DNA from: Paragonimus skrjabini miyazakii
Lineage: Eukaryota; Platyhelminthes; Trematoda; Plagiorchiida; Troglotrematidae
Assembly: GCA_014338405.1 (NCBI GenBank)
Contig: JTDE01002469.1
Location: 8,161 to 72,160, forward strand
Length of the DNA stretch: 64,000 bases
Reading direction: 5' to 3'
The position numbers and the translations under genes are program-made. The notes beneath the pieces are model-generated. The model saw only the letters and a program-made list of their open reading frames with translations, was not told where the DNA came from and ran no database searches. Below, in pieces: positions 45,701 through 57,700 of the stretch (within the stretch, counting starts at the first letter, position 1; each line of letters begins with the position of its first letter).

Positions 45701-48700
45701 GAGAGACGGTGTCTTCGGGACTTTCCACAAAATTACAGAGGGAATGACAGGCGTCGTTTGCCGAAGAACGCATCATCTCGAACTTTAATTGCTTAATAAA
45801 AGATTCTGAAGCCCTAAATAATCTGTCCATGGTAGTTCACTATGATAAATTGGAGCCGGATAACAGTGACAACCACAGTAAAGGCGATGCAAACGAGGTT
45901 CGGCAGTTAGAGTCTGACGCCGAGATTCTATTAAGAACCCTAAGTTAAGTAGTAGAGGATGGTGTGAAGTGCAACCGAAACTGAAGTAGTACGTCGTCTG
46001 TTCTCAAATCGCAACTACTCACAGCTTTTTTTCCCTGTCAATGGTTTAGGCAGTCTCCAAAAAAGATCAACCAATTGGTCGAATCATGATGTAATGTTCC
46101 TGATTGTTTCTTAACCCGTTCTTACTCATGTAGAAGTGTACTGTTTTCGATAAATAATTATCGGCAAAGGTCGCGTTCTTCCTGTCGACGTGTACGCTGC
46201 ACTACAAGATGCATGCCGAGCGCTGCAATCCCAGGATATGAATGATATCAGAATTAGCCAACCAAATTTTGCCGAAATACCCTGCGTTACAGTCGCATGC
46301 GAACAGTAAGGGAGAGTCACAGTAGTTGATCACAACTTTGTTGTGTTGACATGTTGGTGTCGCCAGCATGAGCAAAACACAACACTGTCGATTCATGGTG
46401 TAAATTCAATGTTACTGATGTTTTATGCTTGCACTAGTTTACTTGGCTGTCTCATCAAACGGGAAGGATGTGCGTACGACTGTGTTGATCGCACATGCAC
46501 GCAATTGTCAGTGGGCGAAATTCAAGCCAGGTAATCTAAAGCAAGCGGCGCAGATTTGACAGGAAGATTCACATGCGATGTTCATTCGCAACCTTGATGT
46601 TTTTTTTACAAACAGTTCGTTCCAGTGACCAACAAAGAAGTTGTGGACAGCTGTTTCGGCTACGCTGGGTCTCATAAGCAACACGCAAGCCCGGGAATTG
46701 AACTCATGACGTGTCAATCAACGTCAGATTGTGGCCCAGACGCTTGTCCACAAGACCGCAGGATCACGGTCATCGGCGTTGTGGGAAAGTATGCGAATTA
46801 TTTATCTTGTCTATTGCGCCTCAGATCAAGAAGTGGCTGCTCGAAAACAGCCAATGAGAAAAGAGAGCACAAAAGTCAATAAAAATGACCTTGATGTGTT
46901 TTACCATGGAGGACTGGATCTGAAAGATGTCATTTACACTGGCCAGATAAAATTGCACTGCCCCCACTCTGTCTACTACTTTTATGGCATTTATTTGATA
47001 TCAAACGAGGGACTGGCGAGAAGTAATTAAAATCCTTTTTTTTGTTATATAAGTCGTTGTGGGATGCATTATTGCACTTCTATCGCTATTCGGTAACCTG
47101 AACAAGTTCATAGATTTTACATCCACTTTGGAAATTAAACATCAAATCACGACATAGCTAAAAACGCATTTTACACCTCCAATATGCTAACGCGTGTTTA
47201 CACATCAGATTAACTGTGATGAAAAGTCTATGGTAAGACAGAACATTGAACCGAAACGGTTGAACGATCGACATGAAACAATGATGTGAGGTAGCTGTCA
47301 GTAACAGTTTTGTCTAGGATGTACAGTGTCAACACCGACGCAGTTAACAGCACGCTTTTCAAGTTCATTTGAGCGTTCATTATCAATCCGAACGTAATCG
47401 TTAATGACGACTGTTCTACGCTATCGTTTCGAGAATGTTGTTTACATATTCCGATCTAATGTCCTGTCGAATCATGGGCTAGTCACCATAGTTAATATGC
47501 GAAGTGAACACTTGTTGTGAGTATGAAATGCGTAACATCGAGAAGTCGGCCAGCTATCCACTTGTTTCTGTCCAAGTTACATGTTCTCAATCAGTTCATG
47601 CTGAAATATCTTGGATCATTTGGTGGGTTTTGTGTGACAAAATGGATGAGGCAACTAACTGAGTGCAAATGTGTCTCTATTTCGAAATGATCGGGCAATC
47701 TGCTCATTACTCACAAGCGAAAGTGGTTGGGCGTTCACATATGATAATTCGGTTGTGCCTAACGTAAGGTCAATGGCGCAGTGGTAAACACGGTTGCCTC
47801 ATGAACAGCGTGTCCGTGGTTCAAGTCCTGGCAGTGGCGGTGATATGCACTACTGACGAGCTCCAATGAGAGCGAAACTCGAGTCTAGTGCTTCTTTTCG
47901 AAAGGGGTCGACTGGATAGTCTATCGGAATGCGACAGCTGCGATCAATTGCGGGTCATGTTCAACTTTAAATTAACCAAATCCCCGACTACTCATCAGTA
48001 ACCCTTCAGAATTGTTTTGTAGAGTTCATTCCATCTCCAAATTGTCTGAAGCCACAAGCATGATGATGATGATTACATTATTTTTTTTTAAAATGTCATC
48101 ATCGACCCAATGGCTAACAAGCCCAGAGTCCTTAGACATTGTACGGCCAAATATCTCCAAAACTGGACTGCTCGATATGTCTTTATATTCCATTAACCAT
48201 TTGAGATTATATACAGATAATATCAGAACAATAGTTCAATGGACATTTCAATAATTTTGACATATTTATTCAAATCACAAATCCAACCCCACACGCCTAA
48301 AATATAAACATCTAGTTTAAGAGGATTAACTGAAGGATATTTGACCTCCATTGAGACGCCTAACATTTAATGTATTCACTTTTGATATTTTGCATGCAAT
48401 CACTGGAGAAGTTGTACAGATTTGTCCATCAACAAATAGACGGACAGAACCATGGTGTTCGCCCCTATGGCATACAAAGGACCATTAACTCCCATGCTGT
48501 TTTATAATACAAATGGGTGGTGATGCGTGAAATCCTTCCTGTCATCTAGTTTTCTAAGTCGTTCATCAGAAAAGAGGGAAAACTGATGCCTGCAAAAACA
48601 TCGACCGCAAAAGTGCTCAAGATAGTTGCACTTCTGGCAGAAGCACCACCGCTATGCTGAAACAGTCAGCTCTGCCTTGTGCCAAAAATCAAACGACCAT

Positions 48701-51700
48701 GATGGCTGTCATTCAGTGGATCGACCGGATCTCATGCGTTTATAGAAATAATTAGATGGATGAAGAAAACAGCGCAGGAAAGCAGTAGCACACGTAAAAA
48801 TGGCTCAGAAAGACATTAGGGAAACAGATGGTGAACTTAAACGGTGTGAGAGAAAAAAACAGAGTGCACGTCAGCAGCAAAGACGAGGAGGGAAAACGTG
48901 ATTAGGGACCGCATGATGTGAAGTGAGTGCACTTAATGACGCGGGGCAGTGAAAGCCGTGAGGAAGCTGTCTTGCTGATGACGCCTTACTTTCACTTACA
49001 GCTCGGTTGTTTGTTTGCAAGGTGTAGGCGCCCTGATGTTGTATGTTTGAATGTAGACGTAGCTATTTTTAGGGGTTAGGTCCCCTACCCTCTCCCTTTT
49101 TTTCTCTCTTCCTAAACAGGGTTTGTTTCTTCTTCTTCATGGTTGTGTGGCGGTTAAGCATCAGTGTGAACCACTGATGTATTGCTGTCTATGATGATGA
49201 TGATGAATAGGATGGAAGCTTGTGGAGTGTAATTTGAGGAATGTTACAAAAGTCAAGGTCAGGTCACACAGTTAGACTGAGATGTCCTTCAGTATGGAAC
49301 AATAGTTTTAAAAAACGCTTCTAAGTTACTGTGCTTAGTTTCAATTTATACGCTTACAGGTGCAAAAGCATGTAACACGTTTTCCTGGCAAACGACGAAT
49401 CTACTTTACACTACGGTAAACAAAAGAGTCACTGACCAATTGTACTGTGGGGAAAATGAAAGACAATTCATGCGGTTTATGATCAGTGTGACAGATTGCA
49501 TCATAGTGAGCACCGTCACAGTGATGACACTTGACTAATAACAACTTAAAGTCAAATGGATGATGCAGCATACTTTTCGAGCTGCAGTTATACTCGTCCT
49601 CGGCAGTTAACTGGGCATGTGTTCATTGGTTTCAAGAGAAACGTAGGAGAGTACAGCTACCGAGCAATAGGATACACTATAAAGTTAATCTTCAAATTTA
49701 AACTGAGGAGATGAAACGATGAACACGAAAGTCAAACAAACATCCCTAACTGCTAAAAGCTTAGGGGCTAGGTAAGATGGCTGGTATGACGTAAACAACA
49801 CCTACCCTCGAGCTTTGGCGATAATTTGTCGCATGTTGAGCGCTTTCGTATCCAAGCTTTGAGGATTTCGATCACCACCCCAGTCGGTCAGTACGAGCGC
49901 TTCGGATAAATCTGTGATGAAAAACCACGTGAGTTAGGATGAAGAAACAGCTCTGACGACAGAACGATTGAATAAACGAAAGGCTTAAAAACCCATAAAC
50001 ACGAACCAATCATACTGATATCATGCAAGAAACCAAAACAAAACGTCGCAAACAGTCTGACGGGAAAATCCAAGAGTTTGAGTTTGGTAGTCCAGATCGG
50101 TTTCATAAATATATCACAAGTGTTACATTCGACGTTTGCAATTCTGGATGATGTTATTAAACTCTTTGTAACAAAACGTCAAAGCCTTTAGTTGTTCCAG
50201 TTTAACACACGCTTACTTAAACTTTCACGTTAGTTTTAAAGGCATTGTGGGACTGTTAAACCACGCATACAGTGCTGTTGTGCAACTGACAGCTGTGATT
50301 GGTTTTCTATGTAATATACAACAGTGGACTTCTGAGTTAGATTATAGAACCACTTCACTGTTTCGTCGATGTTAAGTGTTTCGGTTTGCCGCTGACCTCA
50401 GGACTGCCTTAGTGAATATTCGCAGTACTTTATCGAACCAAGATAAGGCCAAAGTAATCACTATACGATTGGTGTGGAGTGGGGCAGCCGACAAGAAGAA
50501 GAGTTTACAAAAATGCAAACAGCAAAATAGCGAACCAACCGAACCGCATTAAAAAGTGGATACAAGTAAGTAAGAACAGTAGACTGGATTTACACAGTCA
50601 AGCGATAATATTAAAACTGGAGCTTAATAGGACAGTTGGGATTGACGTTAATATCTTTTCAGGGGTATTATTTGCCCTTCACCTTCTTAAGTAGTCCAGG
50701 TGAAACAATAGTAGTATTGCATTCATATTCACGTAAAATTCGATTAGGCCGCTTACTTGGTGGGGTCACTAATCCGTAAACTCCAAACAAACAGAATATT
50801 ATGTAGGCGTTTCAATCTACTTGGTTATATTGGGCAGAGGGGGGGGCGTAGTCAAAAGGCTAGAACGGAGTGAGCGCGTGTACGAAATAGGCAAATAAAC
50901 ACTCATCTTAATGAGATAAGTATCCATTTAGATTCCGTTCTGTCAAGTCCACAAGTGTTACAATGGGTGATAGTAAGATAAGGGCTCTTCCCGTAAATAA
51001 TGTTTTACTTAAGTCAGAAAATTGTAACTTTACGTCTGACTTCCTCAGTCCTTCCTATACAGCCCGCACCAATCAACATTCCACTGTATTAAGGTAAATG
51101 CACACCATACTGGATGCGCTGTTAACTGACAAAAGAATTCACAGTTGTGGCTAAATTCCCAAGGTATGAAGGCAGTAATACTGTAACGTGCTCCAGTAAG
51201 GCGTCCCCGGATTCCTGGCTGGGTTCAAAAGGCGATGAACACCTTTAGTTAGGGAGGTTGCCTGATATGGTGAACAATCGAACATAGGGGTGCTCATGTT
51301 GTGAATCTGGGTGCATCAGTGTAACTTTTTTCGCTCCCGACATTTCCTCCCCTATCACCTTACACAATGCCTTTCTTCTTCTCACATACTGCAGCACGTT
51401 TGTTATTTCTTGTGGTCATCTCTTGTTAAAATGTAAATAACCGTTAACTGGAGCCACCCTCAGTCATACTTCTCTTCTGTTACTCCATACTCGACTTCCA
51501 TAGAAAGGTGTTCTTCATATTGATCAATGAAATATGAGTGGGTAATTCCACTCATCGATATTGACTACGATTGTCCGTATTGTTGACTAGGTTGCACATT
51601 AACAAAATAAAACTTGAAGAGAAATTTTTGGTCAGTAGAATTATGAGAATTTTGCAGCCTGTACAAAACTTATAAAGCCTGTGTACACCTGGGGTGGTGT

Positions 51701-54700
51701 TGGACAGTAGTAAAAAAGTATAGAATGAAAAAGTGATAAATATGCATATAACTATGTTGGTTTCGGAAATAATAAAGACGAAAGAAACGTGAAATATAAT
51801 AAACCGATATGAAAGTAAAGTACAAAAAGAGCAATATAACTCATCAATGGGCATGAAACCAGCGTACATCAACAGATAATTAATAGCATTGACAGCGAAT
51901 GCCACTTTGAAAATGTCTAGGTGGTCACGTTGCTTGAGAACTTCGAATAACATGACGATTGCATGCATCAGACCTTCGCTAGGAATCACTTATTAGTAAT
52001 GCTTTCAGACAGGAACTTTTAGACTGGACATACCCTAATACATATTTGTTGTCGAAAATTTAGCAGGTAATATCAAACAGTCGTTCGGCTAAGTATAAGA
52101 ATGCGCTTTGGAAAACGCAACGGTTGTTATAGCGCACTATAGATCAAAATAAGACCAACATTAACATATCGATAGCATATGGAGGATTGACATATTTCAA
52201 ACAATCGCTTTGAGTATAAACGTGAACGGGGCTTCATAACACATTTTACAACATCATGCTGTATTAGCTGTTGACTGGCTATCCCTCAATAGGCGCAGTC
52301 GACAAAATGAAGGTATACCAGTGAGCAGAACATCAAAAGAAAACTTCCTACCCGAAAGATCTAATACAACCGGTTTAGAATTCGAAGTGTGGTGTTAGTT
52401 CTCTTGCCTTCAAGGGATAGATAGGGACAACCTGAGATCTTCTGAGACGATCGTTCGTAGGTATTGCTCGCAGATGGCAGTGCCTAGCAATTCGAATTCA
52501 AAATCTACTAAATGCACTAGGTGTCATATATTATTTCTACATCATATTGTCCTCCTCCCTATCATACTGATCCCTCCATATATTATCCTAATCTACCTTT
52601 CCTGTCCGTTATGTTACAGATCACATACCTCGTTTTTTGACTGATTAAAGCCTTCCTATCAGGCGTTGTCTTTTCTGCGTTCTCAATTACTTCTCGCAAG
52701 TCTATTCGTTACAAGTTAATCAATCAGATACAATGGATCGTCTGCTACGACCGGATCGATTTGATGCCGACCCAAACTCCCCAGACAGTGGTGACGTATG
52801 GGGAGATTGGTTATATACTTCCTCAAATTTTCTTGAACTGACGGCTCCTCATGAACTTGACAAGCTGAAAACGCCCATACACTTTTTGTCCCCCGCCGTA
52901 TACATCTCTCACTGTACTGATTATGACTCTGCTATCACGACACTTCACACTCTCTACATACAACAAAAGTGAAATTTTTGCAAACAAGCTCCCAATGAAA
53001 CTCTCAATCAGTTAATACAAAAACTCCGGAACCTTGCCAAGAATTGCGTTTTCAAAGCTGTCAGCGCGAAGCAAAATTAAGAGGGCGCTATCCGCGATGC
53101 CTTCATAAGTGGACTCTTATCCAACTTGATTCGCCAACGATTGCTTGAACACAAAACTTTAGACGTAAGAACCGCTTACGATCAAGCGAAGGCTTTAGAT
53201 CTTACTCAACAACAATCGCAATCGTTCGTGCAGTCTCAGCCTCCACTTTACAATACAGCTGCTACTGACGCCTCACCAAATACTGCCGAGAAACCTAACA
53301 GTCATTACGAGACTACACTAGCTGCAGCCCGAACTAACTGCTTCTTCTGTGGATATGATCGACACCCTCGCCACAAATGTCCAGCTACAGATTCAGTTTG
53401 TAAATCATGTGGGAAACAGGGTCACTACCAAAAGGTTTGTCATTCTGCTACTCATTCGAAACACACGGCATCAATTTCTCCACTCTTTACCCCCTCCATT
53501 GTCACGGCTGCAGCTCCAACTAGCCCTACCAAAACCATCACTGAAGTGGTAATCAACGGGATAACCCTACAAGCGTTGGTTGACACAGGGAGCTCAGAAA
53601 GCTATGTTTCTGAAGCGGTCGTACTCCGAAATCAATGGACAAAATTGCCATCAAGTAGCCAAATCGTTCTGGCTTCAACACGACTAACCAGTAACACCAA
53701 AGGCTATTGTGTTGTTTCATTATTTCACAAAGCTACACCTTACAGAGATGTTAAATTGTCCATCCTCCCCAATCTGTGTGCTGACGTGTTATTAGGGCAG
53801 TACTTCCTACAGCGACGCAAATCTGTGAAAATATCCTTTCAGGGTGTTCAACCCTCATTTTCACTGTGTAGCCTAGCTGCCGCTACTCTTCCAGCTCCTT
53901 CCCTCTTCACTCAGCTCGATCCCTCTTGCCGTCCAATCTGTATTAAATCGAGACGATATAGTCACCGTGATGAAGTTTTCATTCAGACCGAGATCGGAAA
54001 ATTGTTACAAGACGGCACCATCAAACCTCCGCGATCACCGTGGCGTGCACAAGTATTGGTCACTACAAACGATCGCCATAAACGTCGCACAGTCGTCGAT
54101 TATAGCCAAACTATTAATCAGTTCACCTACCTGGACGCCTATCCCCTCCCTCGTATCGACGACATTTCACAATTTACTGTTTTCAGTACGCTAGACCTCC
54201 AGAGCGCTTATCACCAAATACCCATTATCCGAAGCGAAAGACAATATATCGCCTTTGAAGCGTGCAGTAGCCTATACCAACTCCGCCGCATACCTTTTGG
54301 AGTGACCAATGGTGTTGCATGCTTTCGGCGAGCGATAGACGAGCTGATACGTCGAAAAAAGCTCGAGGGAACTTTCGTCTACGTCGACAATATTACCGTA
54401 TGCGGAAAAGATGCGAACAATCATGAGACTAACCTGAATCGCTTTCTGCAAGTGGCCGATAAATAAGGACCAACGCTAAATTGAAACAAGTGTCTTTTCG
54501 CTACGAAAGAAATTCGTATGTTGGGTTATGAAATATCCAAAAGATCCGTGAGGCCAGATCCCGATCGATTCGAAGCGCTACTCAAGCTGCTTGTACCTAA
54601 AAACTTAAAAGCACAACAAAGAGTGGTTGGGATGTTCTCATACTATTCGCAGTGGTTTTCCCACTTTTCAGAACAAATCCACCCACTGATTATCAACAAG

Positions 54701-57700
54701 AGCCTTCCACTACCCAACGATGTACTTTCCGCCTACGATTCCCTTAAATCCGAACTAGTGCAAGCCTTACTCTTTTCCATTGCCAGAGATGCCCTCCTTG
54801 TCATTGAAACGGATGCCTCAGATATAGTAATCTCAGCTACACTAAATCAGAGCGGCTGCCTCGTGGCCTTTTTCTCATGTACTCTCTCTGCAACGGAACG
54901 AAACCATTTCGCTATTGAAAAGGAAGCTTACGCAATTATTGAAGCTATCCGGAAATGGCGACATTACCTGATTGGAACACATTTCAAGCTACTAACCGAT
55001 CAACGTTCTGATGCCTTTATGTACGATACGAAAATTGCCAGTAAGATCAAAAATGACAAAATTCAACGTTGGCGGATCGAACTGTCTCAGATCTCTTATG
55101 ATGTTTTTTATCGCCCTGGCTCAGATAATCCTGCGGCCGATACTCTATCTCGAGTATTTTGTGCATCAACTCTTTCTATCGACTATCTTGAAAAGCTCCA
55201 TGATTCTCTCTGCCACCCCGGAATTACTCGTTTGTCTCATTTTGTTCGAACAAAGAATTTGCCTTTTTCCCTAGACAATGTCAAGTCTGTTATTCAACAA
55301 TGTTCCGTTTGTTCCCAGTTAAAACCGAAATTCTACAATCCTTCCAATAATCCTTTAATTAAAACTACGCAGCCCTTTGAACGTCTTAGTATTGATTTCA
55401 AAGGGCCAATTCCCTCTTCCACTCGCAATCACTATATACTAACTGTAATTGACGAATTCTCTCGCTTCCCATTCTCTTTTCCATGCCCAGATAAGTCTGT
55501 ATCCACTGTCATCACCCGATTAGCCGACGTCTTTTCCGTGTTTGGAATGCCCTCATTCGTTCATTCCGATCGAGGATCTACATTTATGTCGCAGGAGTGT
55601 GGCCACTAGCAGGACCACGAGATACAACCCACAATGTAATGGCCAAGTTGAAAGGCTTAATGGCACTATATGGAAAACTGTTTCCTTTTGTCTGCGTTCC
55701 AAAGCACTGAATGTTGACCAGTGGGAGTACATGCTTCCGGACGCGCTGCACGCTATCAGGTCGTTGCTGTGTACTGCTACTAACGCTACTCCTCACCAAC
55801 GCATTTTTCTACATAATCGGAAATCGCCCGCAGGAACCAGTCTACCTCAGTGGCTCGTTACGCCCGGACCAGTACTTTACCGGAAGAATGTCCGAACATC
55901 CGAGTACGATCCCTTAGTAGAAGTTGAACTGTTAGAGAGTAACCCCGAATACGCCCACATTCGACTTCCAGATGGTCGTGAGAAAACTGTATCCCTCCGA
56001 CGACTGGCTCCCATTAAAGACACAATTCAACCGATACAACCTATTTTGTCAGACCCTATTTCAAACCGTCCTATTATTGACACACCCTGCACTATATCCG
56101 ACACGACAGAAACTACTAGTATACTAGAAACGAACGTTGAAAATCTTCTCTCCCACCTTACATACTTCGAAATCGCGAGGCGTAACCTCGCTTCACACTT
56201 TTGCCATTATCTGTGTCCTACAATAACCCATTTCATATGTTGGACAGTCAATCCTAATACTCCACATTTACGTTAGTTTTCTTTCCATGGCGGGGGAGAA
56301 TGTCATATATTATTTCTACATCATATTGTCCTCTTTCCTATCATACTGATCCCTCCATATATTATCCTAATCTACCTTTCCTGTTCATTATGTTATAGAT
56401 GACATGCCTCGTTTTCTGATTGATTAAAGCCTTCCTATCAGGCGTTGTCTTTTCTGCGTTCTCGATTACTTCTCGCTAGTCTATTCGTTACACTAAGATT
56501 GCCGGAAGGGCACTATTCTACACTCAGAGAGGGTAAACGTAAATTAGAACGTCACAGTCTACCGTAGCAAACTGTCAGCGTCACTTTAAGACTTATCACT
56601 TACAGTAATGTTATATACTACTCGCTACATTTTTGTGTTGGTAACGCATAGTAGCATTGAGAAGCCTAAAAACGGTGGTATTTCAATAACGAATAAAGAG
56701 AACAAGAACCGGCCCGGAATAAAATCCTGAGGCGTATTGCAAATTGTGGAATGACAATTAGAAGTCAACACTAACTTTTACAGCCAGTGAACCATATTAA
56801 GGAACCTGCGTCACAAAGTGCTGTACATGGACTTGTATAGTTTGCTTTGCTCAAGGTTTTGAAAAAATCCCGGAATATTTACCATTTACACCTGTATGCC
56901 CTATGGTCCATTACACGATTAGTAGAGAAATAAAATGCGTCATTCTAACAAGCAAACGACCATCAAAAAAATTAGTATAAAGAATAGTAAGCTGATAACG
57001 GAATATCCATACATTTAAGTTCACAAAGGTACAAACAAACTGCCGGGTCCACCATTCACAAATACACATCATATATAACATTTTGGCCTCATTTGAAAGT
57101 GATGAAAATCACCCCAGGTATACTTGCGTTTACTTGAAATTAAAAAGGGCGTAGCATTTTTCTGACTGAAATCCACTGCGTGTTTACCGAAACAATAATT
57201 CGTTAACTTCAAAAAACTAGGTCAGAAATAACGGTATTGCGGTATGCGTCCGTATATTCACCGGTGGCACACGTTCCATCGTTTCAAAATAGAGTATACC
57301 CAACTAACGGAAAAAGAAGTAGTGTTCGTTGGCCGCACACGTTTGACATGAGTTCATGTTTATAGAATTCGTCCAAACAAGTATTTAAAACACCCACACA
57401 TACGTGCCAGTGGCACGTTGAACACAAAATCCAACAGACGTAAATATACACCAAACTTAGGCACTGGCAAACATGTAATCACTTTCCTAGGTAGCCGAAT
57501 CCAAGCGGTTTGGAAGTGGTGGAGCGCGTGCCGCTGGTGGAGACAAAAATACTGATCATGGCACACTAGTTACCATAGTACTCAATGTGTGAACAGATTT
57601 ACACAAGTTTGCTTTAGCATAAAACTCGAAATGACGCCGGATGCATTGAATATTTGGATTAACATAAAACCCGGGAAGAAGCCAGAAGGTCAGTCTTTTA

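Larger units (their letters stand above)
52522..56492 (+). mobile_element. Ty3/Gypsy LTR retrotransposon, near full length
   Basis: 3,971 bp: LTR 192 bp, 19-nt leader, single Gag-Pol frame, polypurine tract, LTR 192 bp. The LTRs begin TG and end CA and differ at about 11 of 192 positions (about 94% identical), so the insertion is not recent. Flanks 'ctagg' / 'ctaag' could be a 5 bp target duplication with one change. It lies antisense to the IMPase gene in its largest intron. Domain order PR-RT-RNase H-IN is that of Ty3/Gypsy. The clade is not resolved. Confidence 0.95.

Noticed and set aside
51552..51989. 145-codon minus frame as a gene
   Set aside because: Hydrophobic, AT-rich, no domain and no convincing splice sites; likely compositional.
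52522..56492. Assignment of the Gypsy element to the CsRn1 clade
   Set aside because: CsRn1-type elements have a CHCC Gag motif and, as I recall, a tRNA primer site; this element has two canonical CCHC knuckles and no TGG after the LTR.
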